From Saccharopolyspora elongata (GTDB lineage Bacteria > Actinomycetota > Actinomycetes > Mycobacteriales > Pseudonocardiaceae): a DNA stretch of 64,000 nt. The first letter of the stretch is position 1, and every line of letters begins with the position of its first letter. The stretch spans positions 46,886 through 110,885 of the forward strand of contig NZ_SMKW01000031.1 of assembly GCF_004348985.1 (NCBI RefSeq), given 5' to 3'. The notes under the pieces were generated by a model, which was given only the letters and a program-made list of their open reading frames with translations, was not told the DNA's origin and ran no database searches. Of the stretch, positions 43,393 through 52,048 are shown one piece after another. The translations under genes and the position numbers were made by a program.

Positions 43393-45134
43393 CAACCCAC
43401 CGCCCCGCAGGCGAACGGATTCGGGACGGCGCCGACTCCAGCGGGCATGCTCACACCGCTGGACCGGCCCTGGTGCAGCAGCGGCCCCAGCACCTCGCGG
43501 CTCGTCCACGTCTCCGCGTGCAGCAACTGGGCACGCAGGACCTCGGCGACCGCAGTCGGCAACGGTTCCAGACACTCGCGCACCGCATCGCGCAACTGCG
43601 CCCACAACACGCCTTCGTCCAGGCCGAAATGGCGGCACAACGCATCGGCGATGCCGTAGAGGTTCACCTGGAACCCGAGCGTCTGGAGGTAGCCGATCAG
43701 CGCTTCGGCCGACTCCAACCGGAGGGACTGCGACGCTCCGGGCTTGATCACGTACTCCGGATCACGGGTGCCCGCCCTCGCCATCCATCCCGGGTACACC
43801 CGCAACGTGTCGTGGTCGCGGAGCACGAACCGGTCCACCTGTCCGTCGCGGAGCTGGACCACGACGTTCTGGCCGTGCAGCTCCGGCAGGACCCCGCAGC
43901 GCAGGAAACCGAACCCGAACTCGCAGAACGACCGCGCCAACTCCCCGAAGAACTCGACCGGCTCGAACCGGTCCGAAATCGCCGGGGCGAGCACGTCCCA
44001 CTCGTGCGCGGCCAACGCGGCCATCGGCAGCATCACACCGTCCAGTTCGGGATAGACCCGCACCTGAGCCGCCAGCTGGCCGGGCCGGTCGCCGAACTCG
44101 TCGGCCGGGTCGTGCCAACCGCACCAGATCCGCTCGTCGCACAACGCCACCCGGCGACGCAGCACAGGATCCCGGTCGACGAGCTCGCGCATGCTCTCCT
44201 GCGCCCGCTCGGCGTTGGCGAGATAGCGCGGGGGAAGCAACCTCGTCGCTCCCAGCGTGGCCACCCCGAGCGGAAGCTTGACGTGGTGCCGGGTCTCCGG
44301 CTCAACGGTCAGGGTGCGGATCGAGGAGGTCGGGTGGAATCGGCCGAGGTCGCGCACCAGCGGGACCATCAGTCGAGTGGCCAGTTCATCGCCGAACTGC
44401 GCGGGCAGAACGTGCTCGAACTGCCACGAATGCACCGGAATCGCCAGGTACTCGTCGCGGACGGCCCCGGTGGACTCCTGCACGTCGCCGAGCAACTGCT
44501 GCGCGGCCGGGTCGAGGACCAGCTCGGGCAGGCGCTGCGAGTCCGGATCACCGCCGTAGCTGAGCCGGTCCCGGCGCACCGCCACCCAGTCCAGGCCAAG
44601 CGGCTTGGCGCGCATCGGCCCGTACCGGGCCACTTCGTCGGTGCTCCAGCCGGCGATGGCCCGCGCGGCGGGGTGGAACGGGCGGTTGCGGGTCGCGGCC
44701 AACCGTTCCCCGGCGAGCAACCGGCCGTCCTGCGGTGCCAGGTCGAGATCGGCACGCTGCCGGAGCAACACGTCCGCGTGCTCCACCGCTGCCCGCACGT
44801 CCTCGGACACCTGGGCGGCACCGGCCAACTCGCCGCACGCCAGCACGACCAGTTCGTCCGGCCGAAGCGGCCCCACCTTCGCGCCGTCACCGCCGAACCA
44901 GACCGGGCCGCGGGCGTACCGGTGGCGCTGCAATGCGCCGCCGGACCTCACCCGGAAGCACACCCACCCGGTTGCCAGCTTCACCTGGCACCACTGCTCT
45001 CCGGCGGCCAGGGGTTCACCCGCGAGCTCCGCCGGCTGGTCGGGTTCGGCGCGGGTGCGGAACCCGACCAGGTCCTCCTGCAGCAGCACGTCGACGAGGT
45101 CGCGCATCACCAGCTCGGCCGATTCCGCACCCAT
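43392..45134 (-). CDS. sbnC: IucA/IucC-family NIS synthetase (SbnC position)
   Basis: 580 residues. NIS motifs are present but the most divergent of the three: RNRPFHPAARAIAGW has Arg/Ala where the other two have Pro-Thr-x-Lys, so the ATP-binding Lys is replaced. IPVHSWQFEHV, SSIRTLTVE, VKLPLGVATLGATRLL, ELHGQNVVVQL and RDHDTLRV follow. A 1-nt overlap links it to SbnB. The missing Lys may mean altered nucleotide handling. Confidence 0.88.
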   Translation of the reverse strand: MGAESAELVMRDLVDVLLQEDLVGFRTRAEPDQPAELAGEPLAAGEQWCQVKLATGWVCFRVRSGGALQRHRYARGPVWFGGDGAKVGPLRPDELVVLACGELAGAAQVSEDVRAAVEHADVLLRQRADLDLAPQDGRLLAGERLAATRNRPFHPAARAIAGWSTDEVARYGPMRAKPLGLDWVAVRRDRLSYGGDPDSQRLPELVLDPAAQQLLGDVQESTGAVRDEYLAIPVHSWQFEHVLPAQFGDELATRLMVPLVRDLGRFHPTSSIRTLTVEPETRHHVKLPLGVATLGATRLLPPRYLANAERAQESMRELVDRDPVLRRRVALCDERIWCGWHDPADEFGDRPGQLAAQVRVYPELDGVMLPMAALAAHEWDVLAPAISDRFEPVEFFGELARSFCEFGFGFLRCGVLPELHGQNVVVQLRDGQVDRFVLRDHDTLRVYPGWMARAGTRDPEYVIKPGASQSLRLESAEALIGYLQTLGFQVNLYGIADALCRHFGLDEGVLWAQLRDAVRECLEPLPTAVAEVLRAQLLHAETWTSREVLGPLLHQGRSSGVSMPAGVGAVPNPFACGAVG

Positions 45135-46153
45135 CAGTACAGGTCCAGCCAGGTCCCGATGCCTCGGTTCTTCGCCCGCTCGTACACCGCGCCGGCGCAG
45201 GCGATGTCCTCGACCGCCATGCCCATCGGGTTGAGCAGGATGATCTCGTCGTCGTCGGTGCGCCCGGGCTTGGTCCCGGCCAGGATCTCGCCGAGCTCGG
45301 CGTGCAGTCGTTCGCGGGAGAACGAACCTTCCAGCACCAGCTGGTTGATGATCTTCTTCTCCCGGTTGCTCTGCTCCCAGTCGTCGACCACGACCTTGTC
45401 GGCGTTGAGGAAGACCTCCTTGTGCACGTCCATGATGGACACGTTGCACAGCAGCGCACCGCGCTTGAGCCAGCTGAACGGGATGTAGGGCTGGCTGGTG
45501 ACCGTGCACGGCACGACCAGATCACCGGCTCGCACGGCGTCCTCCGCGGCGCCGGCGACCCGCGCCTTGACCGCCGGGTGGTCGCTGCTGATCTGCTCGG
45601 CGAGTGCGTGCGCCGCCTCGGGGCGTTGGTCGTAGAGATGGACCGTCTCGATGTGCCCGAACTGCTGCAGCAGCGCGGTGATCTGGGTGCGACCGATCAC
45701 CCCGCAGCCGACCAGCGCGACGTCGGTGAAGCCGCTGCGCGCCAGGTGCTGGGCCGCCAGGCAGGTCACCCCAGCGGTTCGCCATGCGCTGATCAGGCTG
45801 CCTTCCAGCACAGCCACCGGATAGTTGCTCTCCGAGTCGTTGAGCACGATCACCGCGCTGGCCCGCTCCCGGCCGCGTCGGATCGGATTGTCGTGCTTGC
45901 TGCCGATCCACTTGATCCCGGACAGCCCGGGATCGCCGACGTGAGCGGGCATCGCGATGATCCGGTCCGCGATGTGCCCTTCCTTGCCCGTGACACGCAG
46001 GTACGGCTTGAGCGGCTGCACCGTCTTGCCTTCCGCGTGCGCGATCAGCCCGGCGCGCAATGCCTGCACGTACAGCTCGGCTTCGGCCCCACCGACCGCA
46101 GCGATATCGCTGCGGCTCAGGTAGAGCATCTTCGGGGATTCCTCAGTGGACAC
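45134..46153 (-). CDS. sbnB: SbnB: N-(2-amino-2-carboxyethyl)-L-glutamate dehydrogenase
   Basis: 339 residues, the ornithine cyclodeaminase/mu-crystallin fold. NAD-binding is in VALVGCGVIGRTQITALLQQ near residues 144-163, and substrate residues include RVTGKEGHIADRIIAMPAHV. SbnB oxidatively cleaves ACEGA to 2,3-diaminopropionate and 2-oxoglutarate. It starts with GTG 46153 after GAGGAG, 15 nt from sbnA. Confidence 0.9.
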   Translation of the reverse strand: MSTEESPKMLYLSRSDIAAVGGAEAELYVQALRAGLIAHAEGKTVQPLKPYLRVTGKEGHIADRIIAMPAHVGDPGLSGIKWIGSKHDNPIRRGRERASAVIVLNDSESNYPVAVLEGSLISAWRTAGVTCLAAQHLARSGFTDVALVGCGVIGRTQITALLQQFGHIETVHLYDQRPEAAHALAEQISSDHPAVKARVAGAAEDAVRAGDLVVPCTVTSQPYIPFSWLKRGALLCNVSIMDVHKEVFLNADKVVVDDWEQSNREKKIINQLVLEGSFSRERLHAELGEILAGTKPGRTDDDEIILLNPMGMAVEDIACAGAVYERAKNRGIGTWLDLY

Positions 46154-46168
46154 AAGATCTCCTCGTCG

Positions 46169-47152
46169 TCAGTTCGTGCAGCGCTGCCGTGCGGCGGCGA
46201 ACCAGTCGTCGTCGTACACCAGGTCGAGATAGCGGTCGCCGCGGTCCGGGAACACCGCGACCACCCGACAGGGGCGCGGCAGCCGAGGCAGCATGCGCCG
46301 GATCGCCGCGACCACCGCACCGGTGGACCCGCCGGCGAAAATGCCCTCGGCGGCCAGCAAGTCCCGGCAGCCCACGGCCGTCTCGAAGTCGTTGACGTGT
46401 ACCACGTCGTCGATCTCGGCGGAGGTCAGGAGCTCCGGCACCCGACTGGCGCCGAGGCCTGGGACGTCACGTCGTCCGGGCGAGCCGCCGAAGATCACCG
46501 AACCCACCGCGTCGACCGCGACCACCCGCAGCTCCGGGAAGCTCTCCCGCAACCGGCGGGAGCAGCCGAGCAGACTGCCGGTGGTGCTGACCGCTCCGAC
46601 CAGGTACGACGGCGGGTGCACCAGCTGCTGCGTCAGCTCAGCACCGGTGCCGTGGTAGTGCGCCTGCCAGTTGCGGTCGTTGGCGTACTGGTTGATCCAG
46701 ATCGCCCCGGGCGAGCCGGCCACGATCTCCTTCACTCGGCGGATGCGGGTGTGCAGGTAACCGCCCATATCGTCCGGCTCGCTCACCAGGTCGACCTCGG
46801 CACCCAGATGCCGCAGGATCGCAACGTTGGCCGGGGCCGCCTTCGGGTCCAACACGCAGGTGAACCGCAGGCCGTGGATGCGCGCCGCAATGGCCAGCGC
46901 GATCCCGAAGTTGCCGGAACTGCTCTCCACCAGGTGACTTCCCGGTCTGATGGAGCCTTCTCTCAGTCCACATTCGACGATGTACCGCGCCGAGCGGTCC
47001 TTCATGCTCCCACCGGGGTTCATCAGCTCGAGCTTGGCGACCACCTCGACATCTGCTTCGGGGAAAAGCCGGTTCAGCGCGACCACAGGCGTGTTGCCCA
47101 CGCACTCGAAAATCGACTCGGCGACGGACTCGGTCAGGGTGTCGACAGCCAC
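46169..47152 (-). CDS. sbnA: SbnA: ACEGA synthase (cysteine-synthase fold)
   Basis: 327 residues, PLP fold II. The Schiff-base Lys51 lies in LMNPGGSMKDRSA, SSSGNFG binds phosphate, and GAVSTTGSLLG and AGGSTGAVVA complete the site. SbnA joins O-phosphoserine and glutamate. GTG 47152 is chosen because GAGGAGAAAC lies directly in front; an ATG at 47185 has no such site. It is the first gene of the operon, with an IdeR-like box 55-73 nt upstream. Confidence 0.92.
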   Translation of the reverse strand: MAVDTLTESVAESIFECVGNTPVVALNRLFPEADVEVVAKLELMNPGGSMKDRSARYIVECGLREGSIRPGSHLVESSSGNFGIALAIAARIHGLRFTCVLDPKAAPANVAILRHLGAEVDLVSEPDDMGGYLHTRIRRVKEIVAGSPGAIWINQYANDRNWQAHYHGTGAELTQQLVHPPSYLVGAVSTTGSLLGCSRRLRESFPELRVVAVDAVGSVIFGGSPGRRDVPGLGASRVPELLTSAEIDDVVHVNDFETAVGCRDLLAAEGIFAGGSTGAVVAAIRRMLPRLPRPCRVVAVFPDRGDRYLDLVYDDDWFAAARQRCTN

Positions 47153-47206
47153 GTTTCTCCTCAGCTCGACGACCGGAACGGGCACAGCGACAGCCGGAAC
47201 GCTAGC

Positions 47207-47225
47207 AAAGGCTAGGCTAACTTAA
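47207..47225 (-). promoter_or_regulatory. IdeR/DtxR-like iron box upstream of sbnA
   Basis: AAAGGCTAGGCTAACTTAA matches 15 of 19 bases of the consensus TTAGGTTAGGCTAACCTAA. It is centred 64 nt before the GTG of sbnA and 0.6 kb from the FecB gene end. Iron-loaded IdeR would repress the whole operon. Confidence 0.75.
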
Positions 47226-47852
47226 TAGAACGAGTCCAAGAGATCCAGATCACACGAAAGCGGCGAAGTTGACCCGATCAGCGCAACGCCCACACGGAAC
47301 ATCAGACCAGCACGCACGTACCAATATCCCAACCTGGCAACGGATCCCAGTGGACACGCGGAACCTGGTTGCCACCCTGGACGACAGGAAACAACGCCAT
47401 CAAGTCCACAATGGACCTTCGCGCGCGTCTAGCCAGGTACGCAACCCACGGAACCGCGCGCTGACCTAGACGCGCAAGCCACGCGCCGGAGCGGATTGGC
47501 GAGATTGGTTGCAGCGGACCAACAAAGTTCTTCGGAGGCGTAACGCGATCAACTCACATCCGCGAGGTCCGATCATTGATCGCACGAACCGGCACGCCAT
47601 CGCCCGAATCCCACGTTCGGCAAGCGCCACCACAGTGGACGAGTGCGGAAGATGGCTGCCGCTGATGGCGGTCACATCCATCTGGCTCAGGAAGGCAGAG
47701 GTAAGGACGAAGCGACCGCAAGAGCGGAGAAGACAAGAAGGGCGAAGACATCGCCGCCCCTGGGGATGCGCTGGTATCCGACAGCGCCGGGTTTGCGGAC
47801 CACGGCAGCGAAAAGCCCGTGAGTCCGGGCGGACTCACGGGCCTTACCTCGC
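47226..47852. other. 0.6 kb gap without gene
   Basis: Between the sbnA promoter and the FecB gene. It contains the FecB terminator at 47815-47842. No convincing coding frame, tRNA or repeat was seen in the rest; GC is slightly lower than average. Confidence 0.4.
47815..47842 (-). terminator. Rho-independent terminator of the FecB gene
   Basis: A perfect 12-bp stem (GCCCGTGAGTCC and GGACTCACGGGC) with a 4-nt loop is followed on the minus strand by TTTT. It starts 11 nt beyond the stop. Confidence 0.85.
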
Positions 47853-48794
47853 CTACTTCTGGGCGAGGTACTTCTGCAGGTCGTCCAGGACCAGGTTGGC
47901 CGCGATCGGGCCGAGGCCGAGGAACCAGGTGTCGTCGTGCACCTCGATGGCCTTACCGTTCTTGACAGCATCGAAGGTGGTCCACTGCACCGAGTTGACG
48001 ACGTCGTTCATCTGCTGCTTGGTGTTGTCGCCGTAGGCGGCGTAGAAGAGGAGGTCGCCGTCGGCCTGGTTGATCTGTTCGCGGCTGATCTTGACGAACG
48101 TCTTGTCGACGAGCTGGCTGTCGGGCCGGTTGAAGCCGACGTCGGCGAGGATTGTGCCGATGTAGGAGCCGGTCCCGTACATCCGAAGGTCGCCGGGCAG
48201 AAACCGCAGCGTGCTCACCCGGGTGGCGCCGGCGTTGCCGAGCTGCTTGCCGATTTCGGTGGCCCGTTGTTGGTAGGCATCCAGGATGCGCTGCGCTTCG
48301 TCTTTCTTGCCCAGCGCGTCGGCGTTGAGCAGGAAGTTCTCCTTCCACGGCTTGCCGACGGTTTCCGCGAACACGGTGGGGGCGATCTTGCTCAGCGCGT
48401 CGTAGTTCTGGTCGTCGCGGACTTTGCTGGAAAGGATCAGATCCGGCTTGAGCGAGGCGATCTTCTCCAGGTTCGGTGAACCGATGGTGCCGACGACCTC
48501 GACGTTGCCCGCCTTCTCGGCCAGATAGGGCTGCAGCGACTTGTTGGCGTCGGGCAGCGTTGTGCCGACCGGCTTGACGCCCAATGCCAGTACGGCATCG
48601 AGTTCTCCGGTGTCGAGCACGACCACCCGCTGCGGGGTACCGGTGATCTTGGTCTGGCCCTTGGCATGGGCGATGACTCGCTCGCCACCTTGCGGGGCGG
48701 CGGGCTGCTCGGGGGCCGACGTGCCGCACGCGGCGGCGGTGCCGAGCGCGAGCACGGTGGTGACCGCCGTGAGCAGCCGACGGGGACGGAACAT
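47853..48794 (-). CDS. FecB-type siderophore-binding lipoprotein
   Basis: 313 residues. A signal peptide with lipobox LALGTAAAC (Cys23) is followed by a class III periplasmic-binding fold with a long helix linker: VVVLDTGELDAVLALGVKPV near 58-77, LEKIASLKPDLILSSKVRDD, and LVDKTFVKISREQINQADGD. It binds ferric siderophore outside the membrane and hands it to an ABC importer; no permease or ATPase gene is in the window. Its own iron box is at 48830. By position it is the receptor for the product of the sbn-like operon. Confidence 0.88.
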   Translation of the reverse strand: MFRPRRLLTAVTTVLALGTAAACGTSAPEQPAAPQGGERVIAHAKGQTKITGTPQRVVVLDTGELDAVLALGVKPVGTTLPDANKSLQPYLAEKAGNVEVVGTIGSPNLEKIASLKPDLILSSKVRDDQNYDALSKIAPTVFAETVGKPWKENFLLNADALGKKDEAQRILDAYQQRATEIGKQLGNAGATRVSTLRFLPGDLRMYGTGSYIGTILADVGFNRPDSQLVDKTFVKISREQINQADGDLLFYAAYGDNTKQQMNDVVNSVQWTTFDAVKNGKAIEVHDDTWFLGLGPIAANLVLDDLQKYLAQK

Positions 48795-49179
48795 GATGCT
48801 CCCAATCTCCTCAAGATCCGACTCTGAATTTCGGGCAGCCTAACCTAACTTGAGGCGAGTTGAAAACGGGAGAGATCGGAATCATGCAAAGCCCGGAGTT
48901 TTCGATGATCTTGTGCGCCAGGAGCGAAGCAGATCGGCCTAGATTCCGCGCCTTACTACTACACGTGAGCGGGCGCACAAAAGCCCACGAATGTAAGCGG
49001 TTCCCAAGACGATAAAAGAGCATGTTGGAATTTCTCAATCCGGCGCCCACACGGCGACGGCGCGCAGCGCCAAGCGGCCAGGCCGCGCTCTTCGCCGAGA
49101 CGGTGGCCCCGGTTTCACCAACCAGCAGTCGAGCGCCGTGCCCTGGCGAAACGGTGCAGGACCGGTCGAGACTTGTCCC
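48795..49179. other. Intergenic region between divergent genes
   Basis: 385 bp holding the FecB iron box. No gene, repeat or RNA was recognised in the remainder. Confidence 0.4.
48830..48848 (-). promoter_or_regulatory. IdeR/DtxR-like iron box upstream of FecB gene
   Basis: On the minus strand TTAGGTTAGGCTGCCCGAA: the first 12 bases equal the consensus and 15 of 19 agree overall. It lies 36-54 nt upstream of the FecB ATG, a normal operator position. Confidence 0.78.
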
Positions 49180-49695
49180 ATGCGCCTGCTGCTGATCGCC
49201 GACACGCACCTCCCCAAGCGCGCCAAGGCCCTGCCGGACGAGGTTTGGGACGCGATTGCGGCTGCCGACGTGGTGATCCACGCAGGCGACTGGGTCGAGG
49301 TCGCGCTGCTGGACGAGCTGGCGGCGCGCACCCCCCGGCTAATCGGGGTGTACGGCAACAACGACGGCCCGGAGCTGCGGAAGCGCCTGCCCGAGATCGC
49401 CCGGGAAGAACTGGTCGGTGTCCGGCTCGCAGTGATCCACGAAACCGGGGCGGCCAAGGGCCGCGAGGCCAGGTGCGACCGGCAGTTCCCCGACACCGAC
49501 GTGCTCGTGTTCGGCCACAGCCACATCCCGTGGGACACCACGACGCCCGGCGGCCTCCGCCTGCTCAACCCGGGCTCGCCCACCGACCGCCGCAGCCAAC
49601 CTCACTGCACGTACCAAACGGCCGAAATCTCCGGCGGCCGCCTCCACGACGTCGAACTCCACCGCCTTTCGCCCCGAACCACGACCCGCCAGTAA
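49180..49695 (+). CDS. YfcE/MJ0936-type metallophosphoesterase
   Basis: 171 residues. The calcineurin-like metal ligands are IADTH (Asp7, His9), HAGDWVE, YGNNDG (Asn64), VIHETGA and VFGHSHIPWD. The size equals small phosphodiesterases such as YfcE, which cleave phosphodiester and cyclic-nucleotide bonds. The ATG at 49180 gives the typical start MRLLLIADTH. Confidence 0.9.
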   Translation: MRLLLIADTHLPKRAKALPDEVWDAIAAADVVIHAGDWVEVALLDELAARTPRLIGVYGNNDGPELRKRLPEIAREELVGVRLAVIHETGAAKGREARCDRQFPDTDVLVFGHSHIPWDTTTPGGLRLLNPGSPTDRRSQPHCTYQTAEISGGRLHDVELHRLSPRTTTRQ

Positions 49696-49936
49696 CGCCG
49701 GGCGCACGCCCTTCCCGGCAAGGTGGATTGCTGATCAGCGAATGCGACTCCCATCCAGCTCCTCGCGGATCACCTCAGCGCAACGCAGTTCCCGCGGCAC
49801 CGGATGAGCGGGAAGGCCCTCGAGGTGGATTGCGGGCGCGCGCCAAGGCTTCGGTGGCGTCGTCGAGCACGGCGCCCACCAGGAGATCGGGAAGGTCGAG
49901 CGCAACGGGCCCATCCCGCCACCCCGGCAGCCCGGC

Positions 49937-51169
49937 TCAGCGGGCCGCGGTCGCGATCTCGTCGTCGACGTGCCGCGGCCGCGCGGCGACGAACCCGGCG
50001 ACCAGCTCGACGACCAGGCAGCCGATCAGCAGGAACAGCGGTGCGGTCCAGCCGCTCGTCAGGTCGTTGAGGGCACCGATAGCCAGCGGGCCGAGTGCGG
50101 CGAGCGCGTACCCGGCGCTCTGCACGAAACCGGAGAGCTGAGCGGCGGTGGACGCCTCGCGGGTGCGCAGCGAAATGAGCGTCATCGCGAGCGGGAAAGC
50201 GCCGTGCAGGCACGCCAGCAGCACGACCCAGAGCCAGGGTGCCGCCGCCGGGGCGAGTAGCAGGCCGGTGTATCCGGCAAGTCCACCGAGGACGATCCCG
50301 GCGACGTAGGGTCGCTGGCTGCGGCTCTTCGCGGCGAACCGCGGAAGCACCAGGCTGATGGGGATCGCCGCCAGGGCCGACGCGGACAGCATCAGGGCCG
50401 CGGTGTCCGCCGCGATCCCGGCGCCGATGAGGATCGCCGGGAGCCAGCCCATTACGGCGTAGGCGCTGAGCGCCTGGAGTCCGAAGAACGCGGCGAGGCC
50501 CAGCGCGGTGGGGCTGCGAAGCAGGGCCGTCGGCGGGTGCACCCGGTGCGGGGCCGGTTCCTCGCCGGCCGGTGCGCGGCGCAGACGGAGCAAGATCACC
50601 CACGGCACCAACGCGACCGCCGCGATGACGGCCCAGCTCCCGAGGCCGCCCCGCCAGCCGTACCCGGTCGCCTCGCCGATCCCGACGGTGGCCCCGGCGG
50701 GCAGCGCGACGCTGGCGGCCGCGCCCATGGAGTAGACCCCGGTCATCAGGCCGACACGGTGCGGGAAGTACAGCTTGATCAGCACCGGCATCATGATGTT
50801 GGCGACCGCAATGCCGGCCAGCGCGAGCGTGCTGCCGAGCACGAAGCTCGCCGAACCGCCCGCGACCGCCCGCCACGCGAGGCCGACGACGATAGCCGCC
50901 ACCCCGCCGAGGACCAGCTGCGCCTCCCCGATTCGGCGGGACAGCGCCGGCGCCAGCGCGCCGAACGCCGCGAAGCAGATCACGGGCAAGGCGGTGACGA
51001 CCCCGGCCAGCGCCGCGCTCATCGCCAGCGCCGCGCGCACCTGGTCGAGCACCACGCCCAGGCTGGTGACCGCGGAGCGCAGGCTCAGCGCGGTCACGAC
51101 GATCCCGCCGACCACCAGCCAGCGCGCGAGGCGATCCACCTGTTGGGAATGCGTCGTCTTTGTGACCAC
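49937..51169 (-). CDS. CynX/NimT-family MFS transporter
   Basis: 410 residues, 12 TM helices. CynX features are LSLRSAVTSLGVVLDQVRAA near residues 28-47 and GLMTGVYSMGAAASVALPAG near 139-158. The start is the GTG at 51169 inside the left half of the palindrome at 51161-51191. Substrate is unknown (cyanate, nitroimidazole or other small anions in the family). It is divergent from a CGNR-type regulator that probably controls it. Confidence 0.87.
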   Translation of the reverse strand: MVTKTTHSQQVDRLARWLVVGGIVVTALSLRSAVTSLGVVLDQVRAALAMSAALAGVVTALPVICFAAFGALAPALSRRIGEAQLVLGGVAAIVVGLAWRAVAGGSASFVLGSTLALAGIAVANIMMPVLIKLYFPHRVGLMTGVYSMGAAASVALPAGATVGIGEATGYGWRGGLGSWAVIAAVALVPWVILLRLRRAPAGEEPAPHRVHPPTALLRSPTALGLAAFFGLQALSAYAVMGWLPAILIGAGIAADTAALMLSASALAAIPISLVLPRFAAKSRSQRPYVAGIVLGGLAGYTGLLLAPAAAPWLWVVLLACLHGAFPLAMTLISLRTREASTAAQLSGFVQSAGYALAALGPLAIGALNDLTSGWTAPLFLLIGCLVVELVAGFVAARPRHVDDEIATAAR

Positions 51170-51191
51170 TCATCTATTATGGGTGGTCACA
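51161..51191. promoter_or_regulatory. Perfect 9-bp palindrome in divergent promoter
   Basis: TGTGACCAC and GTGGTCACA with 13 bp between. It covers the GTG start of the MFS gene and lies 40 nt before the CGNR gene start. It is a good operator for the divergent regulator. Confidence 0.6.
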
Positions 51192-51230
51192 TGTGCCCGG
51201 TCAATGCCCTTCGGTGGTAACCTTCGGGGG

Positions 51231-51836
51231 GTGGACCTCCCCTACGAGCGCCCCGAGGACCGGCCGACCGCGCCCGCCCCGCTGGATCGGGTGCAGGAGT
51301 TCGTCAACACTCGGATCAACTTCCGCGAGACCGGCGACTTCCGGGACGAGCTGTCCTCGCCCGCTGCACTGCGAGACTGGATGAGCGCGCAGGGATTGCT
51401 GCAACCGCGCGCCCGGGTCGACGCGGACGACCTGGAGCGCGCCATCGTGGTCCGCGAGGGCCTTCGCGCTCTGCTCGCGCGGCACAACGACGCGAGCGAG
51501 GCGGACGACGGCGATGCGCTCCGCGCGCTGGACGAGGCCGCGACGACGCTGCCCCTGCGGGTGCGCACCGCCAAGAGCGACGAGCTGGCTCTCCGGCCGG
51601 TCGCCCAGGAGGGGATCGAGCACGCGCTGGCCACTCTCCTGGCGGACACCTTCACGGCGCGGTCCGCGGGCGCACTCGCCCGGCTGAAGACCTGCCGCGA
51701 TCCGGCCTGCCGCTGGGTCTTCTACGACTCGTCGAAGAACCGCTCCGGCACCTGGTGCGCCATGGGCACCTGCGGTGCGGCATCGAAGAAGCGGCACTTC
51801 ACAGAGCGCCGCCGCGAAAAACGCCGCCTGGGGTGA
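51231..51836 (+). CDS. ABATE/CGNR-family regulator with modified zinc motif
   Basis: 201 residues from GTG 51231. An N-terminal ABATE (stress-induced CGNR) domain starts with FVNTRINFRETGDFRDELSS. The C-terminal zinc finger CRDPACRWVFYDSSKNRSGT, then WCAMGTCG, has four cysteines. The usual tetrad C-G-N-R is Cys-Gly-Ala-Ala here. It is a likely DNA-binding regulator of the CynX gene. Confidence 0.87.
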   Translation: MDLPYERPEDRPTAPAPLDRVQEFVNTRINFRETGDFRDELSSPAALRDWMSAQGLLQPRARVDADDLERAIVVREGLRALLARHNDASEADDGDALRALDEAATTLPLRVRTAKSDELALRPVAQEGIEHALATLLADTFTARSAGALARLKTCRDPACRWVFYDSSKNRSGTWCAMGTCGAASKKRHFTERRREKRRLG

Positions 51837-52048
51837 TCGCAAGTCCGGGCTCGCGCAGCCACCACCGTCCATTTCGGACAAGTGAGCGAGAATCGAGCCC
51901 GAGCAGGGCCGAGATCGCGTCAGCTGCCCTCGGAAGCGCGGCCGGTCCGCGGCGCGCCCGGTCGAGCCCGGCACGCACCGCGGCCGCCTCCTGCGGACTC
52001 ATCGCCGGACGCCTGGTTCAAGGCCCGGAATCGCGGCTGCCGACCAGA

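Noticed and set aside
43473..47215. Very long plus-strand frames opposite the NIS and sbnA/B genes
   Set aside because: Antisense shadows caused by high third-position GC; no family motifs.
51799..52002. 67-codon minus-strand frame after the DLH gene
   Set aside because: No ribosome-binding site, overlaps the convergent CGNR gene end, no family; too weak to list.
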